Shown: piece by piece, positions 41,592 to 48,444 of the stretch | Numbering within the stretch: the stretch's first letter is position 1 | Layout: each line of letters opens with the position of its first letter | Assembly: GCA_937876995.1 (NCBI GenBank) | Contig: CALEFD010000091.1 | Coordinates: 1-48,444, forward strand | Source: an uncultured Bacteroidales bacterium | GTDB taxonomy: Bacteria > Bacteroidota > Bacteroidia > Bacteroidales > Bacteroidaceae | Length of the DNA stretch: 48,444 nt | Direction of reading: 5' to 3' | Notes under the pieces: model-generated | Databases searched by the model: none | The model's input: the letters and a program-made list of their open reading frames with translations, nothing else | Told to the model about the DNA's origin: nothing | Translations under genes and position numbers: made by a program

Positions 41592-43022
41592 ATGTATGCC
41601 ATGCTAATTGGTCGGGAAAAAGAGAAACAGGTTTTACAGAATGCTCTAAATGAAGAGTACTCTCAGTTTATTGCAGTGTATGGAAGACGTCGCGTTGGCA
41701 AGACTTTCTTAATTAGGGAAACCTTTGAAAACCGATTCGATTTTCAATTTACCGGCGCTGCAAATTTAACATCAAGGAAGCAGTTGGTGCGTTTCCGTCG
41801 TACACTCAAAGAACACGGTCAAAAAGACACCCCTGAACTGACTAACTGGGGCGATGCCTTCAGTGAACTCAAACGATTTATGATGAGTCTGCCTAAAGGT
41901 AAAAAGGTTGTTTTTCTTGACGAGCTTCCATGGATGGATGCTCCACGCTCCGGATTTTTATCAGAATTGGAATCATTTTGGAACGGATGGGCATCTGCAC
42001 GAAAAGATATTGTTCTTGTGGTTTGCGGTAGTAGTACTTCATGGATGGTGAAGAAAATCATTAAGAATAAAGGTGGGCTTCATAATCGTTTAAATCATCG
42101 TATATTCCTAAATCCTTTTCCGTTAGGATTATGCGAGAAGTTAGCTCAGTCAAGAGGAATTGTATTGAATCGCAAACAGATACTTGAAGCTTATATGATA
42201 TTTGGCGGTGTACCATATTATTGGAGTTTGTTGCAAAAAGGTACAAGCATAACTGCCGAGATTGACAGACTTATTTTCTCGCCTGACGGAGAACTGCATG
42301 ACGAATTTGAGATGTTATATGCTTCATTGTTCAAAAAGCCGGAACCATACGTTCGCGTTATTGAGTTATTGGCTAAGAAAAAGATGGGCATGACTCGACA
42401 AGAGTTGTTGGTGACAGGTAAATTTGAAGACAACGGAGCATTCTCTGATATTCTAAAAGATCTAGAGTGGTGTGGCTTTATTCGTAGTTACACCATGATG
42501 GGGCATCGAGCAAAATCTGACATCTTCCAGTTAATAGACCATTATACATTATTCTATTACGAATACATAGATGGAGAACGTCAGGGTTCGAACTATTGGA
42601 GATCAATGTTGGGAACACCAAAGTATAATACTTGGTGTGGCTTGGCATTTGAGCGCACTTGTCTATGGCATGTTAATCAGATTAAGAAGAAACTTGGTAT
42701 AAGCGGAATACTGACAAATGAATATGCATGGCGTTGTTTGTCAGATGAAAGCATCGGCCGGTCAGGAGTTCAGATAGATCTACTTATAGACCGTAGCGAT
42801 GGAATAATTGATGTGTGCGAAATGAAATACTCGAAGAAACCATATGCCATTACTTCCGATTATGCAGATGAACTTGCTCGCAAACGCAATGTTTTCCAAA
42901 CCATAACAGGCACAAAAAAAGCCATCCATTCCATTATGGTTACAACTGATGGTCTAACCCGAAATGAATATTGGGGCGACATCCAAGCAGAAATACAACT
43001 AGACGATTTATACGAACTGTAG
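41592..43022 (+). CDS. AAA ATPase with C-terminal DUF234/PD-(D/E)XK-like domain
   Basis: The chosen ATG (MYAMLIGREKEKQVLQNAL) gives 476 residues; a GTG at 41574 would add six. Walker A is AVYGRRRVGKTFLIRE and Walker B is KKVVFLDELPWMD. VVCGSSTSWMV is the sensor strand. The middle holds a winged-helix region (KKKMGMTRQELLVTG). The end reads GVQIDLLIDRSDGIIDVCEM then KYSKKPY, with the Asp and Glu-x-Lys spacing of a nuclease-like fold. Proteins of this type are widespread in Bacteroidetes and archaea, often in many copies, with no agreed role. It lies exactly between the two ends of a broken BspA-like gene. Confidence 0.82.
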   Translation: MYAMLIGREKEKQVLQNALNEEYSQFIAVYGRRRVGKTFLIRETFENRFDFQFTGAANLTSRKQLVRFRRTLKEHGQKDTPELTNWGDAFSELKRFMMSLPKGKKVVFLDELPWMDAPRSGFLSELESFWNGWASARKDIVLVVCGSSTSWMVKKIIKNKGGLHNRLNHRIFLNPFPLGLCEKLAQSRGIVLNRKQILEAYMIFGGVPYYWSLLQKGTSITAEIDRLIFSPDGELHDEFEMLYASLFKKPEPYVRVIELLAKKKMGMTRQELLVTGKFEDNGAFSDILKDLEWCGFIRSYTMMGHRAKSDIFQLIDHYTLFYYEYIDGERQGSNYWRSMLGTPKYNTWCGLAFERTCLWHVNQIKKKLGISGILTNEYAWRCLSDESIGRSGVQIDLLIDRSDGIIDVCEMKYSKKPYAITSDYADELARKRNVFQTITGTKKAIHSIMVTTDGLTRNEYWGDIQAEIQLDDLYEL

Positions 43023-43069
43023 AGAAGCAACATCTGTATCATCTTGTTGTGTTCCAAGAACTTTTAGTA

Positions 43070-43120
43070 CCGCAAAGCGGTCTTTACATAAAGGATGGTA
43101 AGAAGGTGTTTATAGAGTAA
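43070..43120 (+). pseudogene. C-terminal remnant of a BspA-like gene
   Basis: Seventeen codons encode PQSGLYIKDGKKVFIE and a stop. The intact gene at 2173-4728 ends NPSEGIYIQNGRKVYIR. This is therefore the terminal tail of a related protein without its body. Its partner start is at 41399-41524. Confidence 0.65.
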
Positions 43121-43146
43121 TAACAAAGAAACAAATATATAATATA

Positions 43147-44241
43147 ATGAGACAAGTTAACTATAAGAATTGGATTGTTGGGATAGTTTTGTCCTTTGTA
43201 GTGCAGCCTATAATGGCTTACGAAAGAGTTTCAGCAAATAGTAAAGACATAGTTTACACGGGTAGAATAGACAATTCAACCCCCACAACAGTAAAGTATG
43301 TATATCCGGGCACATCTATAAGCACCACATTTACAGGTACTTCTATAAAAGCAGTAATGAAACCTGCAGAAGCATATTACATGGTAGAAATAGATAATAT
43401 CCCGGCATATAAAGTAGCAAGTTCAAAAAAAGATTCCGTACTCACTATTGCAACAGATCTTGCAGAAGGAAAACATTCTTTAAAGTTGATGCTTGTAAGC
43501 GAATCATATCATCAACGCCCTGAATTTCATGCCTTTCTATTGGATGATGGTGCAACTCTGAAAAAGACAAAGATGCTTAAACGCAAAATAGAATTTATAG
43601 GAAATTCCATTACTTGTGGCTATGGAGTAGAAGCCGAATCTGCGCGAAGCCGTTTTAGCGACAGCAATTCAAACCACTACTATTCATATCCGGCCATAGC
43701 AGCACGCGCCTTTAATGCAGAAGCAATGGTAGTAGCCCGTTCAGGAATAGGGATATACAGAAATTACAACGGTCCTAAAAAAGGCAGTAAGGACAATATG
43801 CGCGACGTATATGAGAATATCTTATACACCGATTATTCCAACAAATGGAATTTCTCAAACTTCACTCCTCAAGTGGTTTGTGTCAATCTTGGTACAAACG
43901 ATACCAGCACCGAACCGTATGACGCTATGTTGATTATTCAAGGCTATCAGGAATTTTTAAAGACTCTGCGCAGTCACTATCCAAAAGCTAAGATAGTTTT
44001 TGTAACAGGTTCTATGTTAAATGGAAAGTCGTTGGAAGATGTTACCACTATTCTTGATTTGGTAGTGGCAGAAGCTAAAGCCAATGGTGACAAGAATGTT
44101 TTCAGAATAGATTTAACCCCTTCTGATGGTTCCTTAGGATATGGTGCAGATTGGCACCCATCCATAGCACAAAACATAAAGAGTTCAGAAGAATTTATTT
44201 CTGCATTGGAAGAAATCACAGGTTGGAAAAGAAAAAAGTAA
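43147..44241 (+). CDS. SGNH/GDSL esterase, CE2 acetylesterase-like
   Basis: This 364-residue protein has a signal peptide (cut near MAYE). The N-terminal jelly-roll domain (DNSTPTTVKYVYPGTSISTT, then SIKAVMKPAEAYYMVEIDN) matches the CE2 carbohydrate-esterase layout. The SGNH core has the nucleophile in FIGNSITCGYGVEAE, Gly in VVARSGIGI, Asn in VNLGTNDTS and the His in ADWHPSIAQN. CE2 enzymes remove acetyl groups from plant glycans such as xylan or glucomannan. It stands alone, ended by a terminator at 44313-44346. Confidence 0.82.
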   Translation: MRQVNYKNWIVGIVLSFVVQPIMAYERVSANSKDIVYTGRIDNSTPTTVKYVYPGTSISTTFTGTSIKAVMKPAEAYYMVEIDNIPAYKVASSKKDSVLTIATDLAEGKHSLKLMLVSESYHQRPEFHAFLLDDGATLKKTKMLKRKIEFIGNSITCGYGVEAESARSRFSDSNSNHYYSYPAIAARAFNAEAMVVARSGIGIYRNYNGPKKGSKDNMRDVYENILYTDYSNKWNFSNFTPQVVCVNLGTNDTSTEPYDAMLIIQGYQEFLKTLRSHYPKAKIVFVTGSMLNGKSLEDVTTILDLVVAEAKANGDKNVFRIDLTPSDGSLGYGADWHPSIAQNIKSSEEFISALEEITGWKRKK

Positions 44242-44312
44242 ATTTTGCTACGCCTGTTGTACTACGCCGAAATTCCAAATATGGCGCGACTAAAAATATT
44301 TGATAGATTAAA

Positions 44313-44346
44313 AAATGGTGCGGATAGATAATAATCCGCGCCATTT
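44313..44346 (+). terminator. Terminator after the esterase gene
   Basis: AAATGGTGCGGAT (44313-44325) pairs with ATCCGCGCCATTT (44334-44346) with one mismatch and an 8-base loop. It is followed by GTTTT on the plus strand. Confidence 0.75.
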
Positions 44347-44493
44347 GTTTTAAGTAATTAACATACAATATTTTACAAACCAACCATGATAGATAGTTTT
44401 GCTACTTATATTTTGTCTTGTTATGAGTTGTACGTAACTTTGTATTGCAAACAAAAACTAAAACTAAAAGCAACAAGGTATTATTTTACACGT

Positions 44494-45345
44494 ATGAAAA
44501 AGGTATTTATAATCAGCGTAATACAGTGTTTACTGTTTTGCACAAGCTGCAAAAACAGTGCAATACAACATAGTTCACAAGAGAGTGCATCTGCAAATCT
44601 CACCTATTTATCATTAGAAGATAGTTACAACAAAGATAAAACAACTCTATTATTTAAACCACTTTCTACAAGCAAAGAAGAGAATTCTGTTCTCTTAGAT
44701 GAAATCTCCAAATTGAAAAATCAGAACAAAGTAATAATTACCATAATTATTGCTTTTGCTATACTGATTTGCTGTTTTATAATTTGGCTGATATATCTAA
44801 TACTGTGGCTTATACACAAAGAGCGTTCTCGTAAAAACGAAGTACAAATTAAAACACAAATGGAGGTTGTTAACGAATTACGCCACAAACTGCAAGACAA
44901 AGAGAGAGAATATGGTGAAATGAACAGCGAAAAGCAGAAAGCCATAAACGAACTGTTTGAGCAGCGATTCACCACATTAGACAATCTGTGTAACACTTAT
45001 TATGAATATCAGGGAACAAAAAACGAACAGACTAAAATTTACAACGATGTTATGAAACTGATTTCAGAATTGGGAACAGATAATCGCACGCTAAAAGAAC
45101 TGGAATACAATGTAAATCTATACAAAAACAATCTGATGACTGAGTTCAGACAGGCTTTTCCGGAGATAAGCGAATCTGATTGCACACTATATCTGTATGT
45201 AGTTTCCGGCTTCTCTTCACGTGCCATTAGCATATTAATAGACGAAAAGATTGAAGTGGTCTATAATAGAAAATCACGTCTAAAACAGAAGATAAGCAAA
45301 TGTACAGCGCCAAACAAAGAACTATTTTTACAATACTACAATTAA
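44494..45345 (+). CDS. Membrane-anchored regulator with coiled coil and C-terminal HTH
   Basis: ATG at 44494 gives 283 residues with a lipoprotein-type signal (MKKVFIISVIQCLLFCTSC). An alternative start 36 codons earlier adds a non-signal segment and is rejected. A single span at about 80-107 is followed by a coiled coil (VVNELRHKLQDKEREYGEMN) and a C-terminal DNA-binding part with FRQAFPEISESDCTLYLYVV and SSRAISILIDEKIEVVYNRK. This is the pattern of Bacteroidetes TPR-type membrane regulators, but without the TPR repeats. The propeller lipoprotein gene that follows is probably its target or sensor partner. Confidence 0.7.
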   Translation: MKKVFIISVIQCLLFCTSCKNSAIQHSSQESASANLTYLSLEDSYNKDKTTLLFKPLSTSKEENSVLLDEISKLKNQNKVIITIIIAFAILICCFIIWLIYLILWLIHKERSRKNEVQIKTQMEVVNELRHKLQDKEREYGEMNSEKQKAINELFEQRFTTLDNLCNTYYEYQGTKNEQTKIYNDVMKLISELGTDNRTLKELEYNVNLYKNNLMTEFRQAFPEISESDCTLYLYVVSGFSSRAISILIDEKIEVVYNRKSRLKQKISKCTAPNKELFLQYYN

Positions 45346-45391
45346 CCACCTATATTCAACTTTTTAATATTTAATTTAAACCTAAATCAAT

Positions 45392-46477
45392 ATGATAAAG
45401 AAGATAACTTATCTTGTAATGCTTTTAGTGACCATTGCATTTATTTCTTCGTGTAACAAATATTATGCATTTAAAGTTAAAGAAGTAGATTTCGATAATA
45501 GAGGAGAGGTTCTGAATGGTGACACTGTAGATGTCAATATTCTTGCTATGGATCAGGTTTTGGTATGTGATACATTACTAATAGTAACAACTAATGATCC
45601 GTCATCTTATATACGAGTATATAACACCATTACCAAAGATTCTATAGCATCAATACTAAAAGAAGGCCGCGCAAGAAATGAAGCGCATTTTCCTATCTCA
45701 TCATCAAAACAATTCTATTATGTTAATAACGATTTGATTCTGCCAATGTGGGATAGCAATGATAAGATAATAGAAGTAAATATCACTCAATCTATTCGTA
45801 CAGGAAATACAGTAATAGGAAATGTTAGAGATTGTGATTCTTTTACCAGGACCAGAAGTGTTATACTTAACAATGATATTTACAATACGTTTGATTACCA
45901 CAAGATGTTGCCAGATCCTGTTCTTGAAAATGGGTTTATCTTGCCCAAATATAAAGTAGGACATATAGACAACAAGAGGGAGATAAAGGTTTTTCCAAAA
46001 ATGATGAATTTTACAGAACCTGACAAACAATCGCCTATGTACTTTGGTTGTCCCTTCATAAATCATGAGCAGAATATTGTGATTCAGCCTTTTCAATACA
46101 TGAATTACATACTGTTCTTTGATCTTGAAAAGTCTAAATATTTTGCAATTCATCTGCAAGATGCATTATCATTTGACGACCAGATAGTTTATTCAGAATA
46201 TACTCCATTGTGCTTTTGCGATTGCGCCATAAGTAGCGATTTCTTTATCTTATTGCGCCAAATTGATAACGAAACACGTGAAGCTGTTAAAAAGAAGAAT
46301 GTTAAAGAAATTTTGATTTTTAATTGGGAAGGTGATTATTTGCATAGTGCAGTATTAGGAGATTTAGTTCATGATATTGGATATGATGAAAATAACATGA
46401 TATTATATGGTCTTGATAGGAGTAATGAAATACTATATTCATATGACTTATCACACATCATAAAAGAATTGCAATAA
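45392..46477 (+). CDS. TolB-like six-bladed beta-propeller lipoprotein
   Basis: This 361-residue lipoprotein has its lipobox at Cys21 (AFISSC). Repeated blade-like strands include LLIVTTNDPSSYIRVYNTIT, FYYVNNDLILPMWDSNDKII and VKEILIFNWEGDYLHSAVLG; the last of these is the W-(D/E)-G-x-(F/Y)-L blade typical of the BF3164/TolB-like family (DUF4934-type). It lies 46 bases after the membrane regulator gene, an arrangement common in Bacteroides. Its ligand is unknown. A shrunken copy of its C-terminal blade lies at 46636-46794. Confidence 0.72.
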   Translation: MIKKITYLVMLLVTIAFISSCNKYYAFKVKEVDFDNRGEVLNGDTVDVNILAMDQVLVCDTLLIVTTNDPSSYIRVYNTITKDSIASILKEGRARNEAHFPISSSKQFYYVNNDLILPMWDSNDKIIEVNITQSIRTGNTVIGNVRDCDSFTRTRSVILNNDIYNTFDYHKMLPDPVLENGFILPKYKVGHIDNKREIKVFPKMMNFTEPDKQSPMYFGCPFINHEQNIVIQPFQYMNYILFFDLEKSKYFAIHLQDALSFDDQIVYSEYTPLCFCDCAISSDFFILLRQIDNETREAVKKKNVKEILIFNWEGDYLHSAVLGDLVHDIGYDENNMILYGLDRSNEILYSYDLSHIIKELQ

Positions 46478-46483
46478 ATGCTT

Positions 46484-46519
46484 GTGCTCGAAGACTCTTT
46501 TAAAATAAACTTCGAGCAC
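46484..46519 (+). terminator. Hairpin after the propeller lipoprotein gene
   Basis: GTGCTCGAAG (46484-46493) and CTTCGAGCAC (46510-46519) form a perfect 10-bp stem with a 16-base loop. No T-run follows, so it may be a weak terminator or an RNA end-protecting stem. Confidence 0.5.
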
Positions 46520-46570
46520 TTAATATAGATGATTACAGCATGATAAAAACAATGAAATACATCAAAACGA

Positions 46571-46608
46571 TTTCACTACGCCAGATCTGGAGATCTGGTG
46601 TGACGAAA
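46571..46608. repeat. Imperfect 17-bp inverted repeat
   Basis: TTTCACTACGCCAGATC and GATCTGGTGTGACGAAA pair with a few mismatches around a 4-base loop, and the inner CCAGATC/GATCTGG is perfect. It lies between the hairpin at 46484 and the remnant gene. A CTACGCC word also recurs near 44249 and 44265, so it may be a dispersed repeat. Confidence 0.4.
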
Positions 46609-46635
46609 CAAAGATACTTGCGCTCGCTGTGAAAA

Positions 46636-46794
46636 ATGTTCAAGCAAGCTTACCTAATACTGTTATCTTCTTGCAGTAATAATTCTAATTATCGTTATTA
46701 TTCATACCAAGTTAAAGAAATCCTGTTATTTGATTGGCAAGACAACTTCCTATATACATCTAACAACAAATGCCTTGTCTATCATATTACCTAA
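46636..46794 (+). pseudogene. Collapsed paralogue of the propeller lipoprotein
   Basis: The 52-codon frame starts MFKQAYLILLSSCSNN, a short lipoprotein signal, and passes directly into QVKEILLFDWQDNFLY. The latter matches VKEILIFNWEGDYLHSA near the C-terminus of the intact protein at 45392-46477. The middle of the gene has been lost in frame. The last 15 codons run over the 3' end of the convergent chaperone gene and are not homologous. Confidence 0.6.
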
Positions 46795-47178
46795 ATAAAT
46801 GGGTGGCAATATAAATGTACTTAATGCAGTTCCCATAGTTTTGGTGTACATAATGCCACGTATAGCACCATAACCTAATGATGCAAACTGCACTAGTATA
46901 GGGGGAGAAAACACCAATTTCTCTTCTTGCATAAGGTTGCTTATAGATTCAGAAGCTATCTCAAAGTAATTATTCAAATCTATTTTCATAATTGGATTGT
47001 TATCTTGCGATATAGTTACTACGACTTTACTGCATAGAATACTGTTATCCTTATCAAAAGAGAATTGTACTCCTGTTTGGAATTGTACATCATATGTTTC
47101 TAATGGAATGTTTTCCTCAAACATAGCGAATTGTTCCACTTCCATCTTCACATATTTGTATATTATCTGCTCATTCAT
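46750..47178 (-). CDS. SecB-like chaperone of a toxin-antitoxin-chaperone cassette
   Basis: This 142-residue cytoplasmic protein has SecB-like beta strands (NIPLETYDVQFQTGVQFSFD, SKVVVTISQDN). The end reads LVQFASLGYGAIRGIMYTKT then FILPPIYLGNMI. It parallels the SecB C-terminal pattern AR-(x)n-RGTFP-x-L-x-LxPVNFDAL. Solitary SecB-like chaperones next to an XRE antitoxin and a toxin form TAC modules (as in M. tuberculosis Rv1955-1957), where the chaperone protects the antitoxin. It is the third gene, 11 bases after the antitoxin. The call is by pattern only. Confidence 0.65.
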   Translation of the reverse strand: MNEQIIYKYVKMEVEQFAMFEENIPLETYDVQFQTGVQFSFDKDNSILCSKVVVTISQDNNPIMKIDLNNYFEIASESISNLMQEEKLVFSPPILVQFASLGYGAIRGIMYTKTMGTALSTFILPPIYLGNMIDKAFVVRCI

Positions 47179-47189
47179 ATTTTCAATTT

Positions 47190-47636
47190 TTATGCTACTG
47201 AATTATTGTCAGTAAAAGATGTATTATTATTGTACGTTTGCACTCCAACGTATCTATCGCTACGAACCGTCTCTGTAAATTGTGGAGTTTGCATGGGATG
47301 AAAAGATATGATTTGTGTTATAACGTAAGGTGTAGTAACTCTAATTAAATCTTGTCCCAAAACATTTTGTACCTTACAAATAGTTTCAAGTGTGAGATTT
47401 TCACCACCTTTTAGTAAACGACCAATATAAGCCGGAGACACTCCCATTTTATCTGCAAATTCTTTTTGAGTCATATTAGACTTGCGCAGATAATAATGTA
47501 TACATAATGCAATGTCTTGTGACATACGAATATATTCACGGTTCTCGCGTCTATTCATTGCGCTTTGCTTTGCAGCTTCGCTACGTAGGACTGCAATTTC
47601 ATTCAACTTATTAATATCGAACCCCATAATCTGCAT
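47190..47636 (-). CDS. XRE-family antitoxin with C-terminal tail
   Basis: This 148-residue protein has an N-terminal helical part (FDINKLNEIAVLRSEAAKQ) and a helix-turn-helix at about 55-90 (NMTQKEFADKMGVSPAYIGR, then LLKGGENLTLETICK). It ends in a polar, probably disordered tail of about 35 residues (PMQTPQFTETVRSDRYVGVQ, NNNTSFTDNNSVA). In known TAC modules such a tail is the chaperone-addiction region. It lies five bases after the toxin stop and would repress the promoter at 48233-48263. Confidence 0.72.
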   Translation of the reverse strand: MQIMGFDINKLNEIAVLRSEAAKQSAMNRRENREYIRMSQDIALCIHYYLRKSNMTQKEFADKMGVSPAYIGRLLKGGENLTLETICKVQNVLGQDLIRVTTPYVITQIISFHPMQTPQFTETVRSDRYVGVQTYNNNTSFTDNNSVA

Positions 47637-47641
47637 ATATT

Positions 47642-48187
47642 TTAGTTAATATCATCTCCATCATATATACCCATACTCTTCAGCCACGTTCTTACTTTAT
47701 CAATATTTTGCAATACATGTTCTTTTAAGCCTGGAGAATTCTGAATTGTATCAGCCAATTTGATACCACCACCTGTAATGAGATAGGTATTGGTACCCAA
47801 ACGGATTGCATACATTCTCAACAAAGAGGGCCTTACCGTTCCGTAAGATTTCATTGGAATGTATTCTATCTCATACTTATATATTCCATCTAAGAATTTA
47901 AAATGACTATCTAAGTCTGGCGTTTCTCCTTCAGCAACATTTTCACATAAATCAATTAAAAAATTTTCCAATTCTTCCGCCTCTTTCAGTACTTGTTTGG
48001 CGGCTTCCTCTGGTTCAGTAATGTTCAGCCATATTGGATGCAATAGCATATCCTTGTTTTCGTTCAAGAAGTTAACAACATACTCTACGTCATTCCATTT
48101 CTGAAACAATCTGTCAAACTCATTCTCTTCAGCATCATCGTACTGTATGCTATACAAGAATGGCGGATATATTTTTACAATATTCAA
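47642..48187 (-). CDS. Putative toxin of the toxin-antitoxin-chaperone cassette
   Basis: This 181-residue protein has no in-frame ATG near its start. The frame is closed by TAA 13-15 bases upstream, and the best start is TTG at 48187 (NIVKIYPPFLYSIQYDDAEE follows). The next in-frame Met is about residue 47, inside a conserved-looking helix. The C-terminal part reads PSLLRMYAIRLGTNTYLITG and GLKEHVLQNIDKVRTWLKSM. The R-x-Y/F-x-I-x-L strand recalls RelE/HigB-like toxins, but the N-terminal half is longer than usual and no family is certain. The toxin role comes from its place ahead of an antitoxin and a SecB-like gene. Confidence 0.55.
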   Translation of the reverse strand: MNIVKIYPPFLYSIQYDDAEENEFDRLFQKWNDVEYVVNFLNENKDMLLHPIWLNITEPEEAAKQVLKEAEELENFLIDLCENVAEGETPDLDSHFKFLDGIYKYEIEYIPMKSYGTVRPSLLRMYAIRLGTNTYLITGGGIKLADTIQNSPGLKEHVLQNIDKVRTWLKSMGIYDGDDIN

Positions 48188-48232
48188 GGTAATAAATTAA
48201 CTTAAGAGTTTATAATAAAATCAATTTTGATG

Positions 48233-48263
48233 CAAAAATAGAATAATTTTTCCTATCCACCAA
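48233..48263 (-). promoter_or_regulatory. Promoter of the toxin-antitoxin-chaperone operon
   Basis: Minus strand: TTG (48261-48263), 20 bases, TATTTTTG (48233-48240). The transcript would start near 48226 and give a 40-base leader before the TTG start codon of the toxin. Confidence 0.65.
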
Positions 48264-48281
48264 TAGTTAGAGAAAATAATT

Positions 48282-48293
48282 AACCTATAGGTT
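48282..48293. promoter_or_regulatory. Operator-like palindrome upstream of the TAC promoter
   Basis: AACCTATAGGTT is a perfect 12-bp palindrome. A related CTAT-N6-ATAG inverted repeat spans 48253-48266 and overlaps the -33 element. Both share the half-site CTAT/ATAG, as expected for the XRE antitoxin. Confidence 0.5.
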
Positions 48294-48350
48294 TATTTTT
48301 ATTCAAATAAACTTTACTCCATCGTAACAAAGTCATTGGTAATGCCATCC

Positions 48351-48401
48351 ACAAAAAAAATATTTCGGGCGGAAACTTGAGTTTTTTTTATGTTTCCGCC
48401 C
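48351..48401 (-). terminator. Terminator of an unseen minus-strand gene beyond the window
   Basis: GGGCGGAAAC (48367-48376) and GTTTCCGCCC (48392-48401) form a 10-bp GC-rich stem. On the minus strand it is followed within six bases by eight T. The rest of 48188-48444 holds only the promoter and palindromes described above. Confidence 0.75.
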
Positions 48402-48444
48402 AAGATACGATAGAATAGCCAGGCAATGACAAAGATGAGAAAGT

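Noticed and set aside
44386..44493. Longer form of the HTH membrane protein
   Set aside because: The added 36 residues precede a clear lipoprotein signal that must be N-terminal.
1..48444. CRISPR array, prophage, complete insertion sequence or conjugative element
   Set aside because: No spaced direct repeats, no transposase, integrase or phage structural genes, and no tRNA attachment site were seen.

Overview
The window reads as a chromosomal segment of a Bacteroidales bacterium (Bacteroides/Prevotella-like). The grounds are the low GC content, promoters of the TTTG-N19-21-TAnnTTTG type, many SPII lipoproteins, BACON, PEGA, FISUMP, BspA-type leucine-rich repeat and TolB-like propeller proteins, DUF4837 and DUF4922 proteins, and an lptE gene next to a sigma-54 activator. 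No tRNA, rRNA, CRISPR array or transposase was recognised.

Layout. (1) 1-2042, minus: a truncated gene, lptE and a receiver-less sigma-54 activator. (2) 2115-5160: a BspA-like surface protein gene with a long structured 5' leader, flanked by two copies of a covarying palindrome and an 11-bp tandem repeat. (3) 5220-18220, minus: an 11-gene envelope locus. It encodes an LPP20-like protein, a PEGA/beta-barrel protein, a BACON lipoprotein, a fimbrillin/Big_2/FISUMP lipoprotein, an exported caspase-like peptidase (C14), an ECF-type sigma factor, a one-TM anti-sigma-like protein, a second small exported protein, a transglutaminase-like protein on a proline-rich stalk, a lipoprotein and a C-terminal-tail protein. 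Three transcription starts in this locus, including that of the sigma gene, carry the same bipartite motif GGGTTACTTTT-N12-CTTWAA. This looks like the promoter of the locus's own sigma factor, and it makes the locus the best candidate for an undescribed system. (4) 18389-18751, minus: a probable ncRNA gene of about 320 nt with its own promoter and a terminator. (5) 18812-21372, plus: YefM/YoeB-type toxin-antitoxin genes, then a dipeptidyl-peptidase IV gene 11 bp downstream.

(6) 21364-28796, minus: an eight-gene run of rlmN, a DUF4837 gene, pdxA and then five genes for a nucleotidyltransferase, an ATP-grasp-like protein, a CDP-alcohol phosphatidyltransferase, a flippase-like membrane protein and a HAD phosphatase. 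The last five look like a phospholipid head-group pathway, possibly inositol lipid. (7) 28851-36736: a glycosyltransferase, a DUF4922-SpoIID protein, a MurU-like uridylyltransferase, an AmgK-like kinase fused to a RapZ C-terminal domain, an AmpG-like permease and a GlcNAc-kinase-like protein. Apart from the glycosyltransferase these fit peptidoglycan breakdown and recycling. (8) 36788-41368: an MG2-like surface protein and rpsA, which has a strong promoter, a leader hairpin and a 22-bp-arm terminator.

(9) 41399-43120: an AAA ATPase/DUF234 gene lying between the N-terminal and C-terminal remnants of a BspA-like gene. (10) 43147-46794: a CE2-like esterase, a membrane regulator with a C-terminal HTH, a TolB-like propeller lipoprotein and a collapsed paralogue of the last. 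(11) 46750-48444, minus: a three-gene cassette of a putative toxin (non-ATG start), an XRE antitoxin with a C-terminal tail and a SecB-like chaperone, preceded by a good promoter and operator-like palindromes.

Functional calls rest on reading motifs and on remembered family knowledge; no database search was run.
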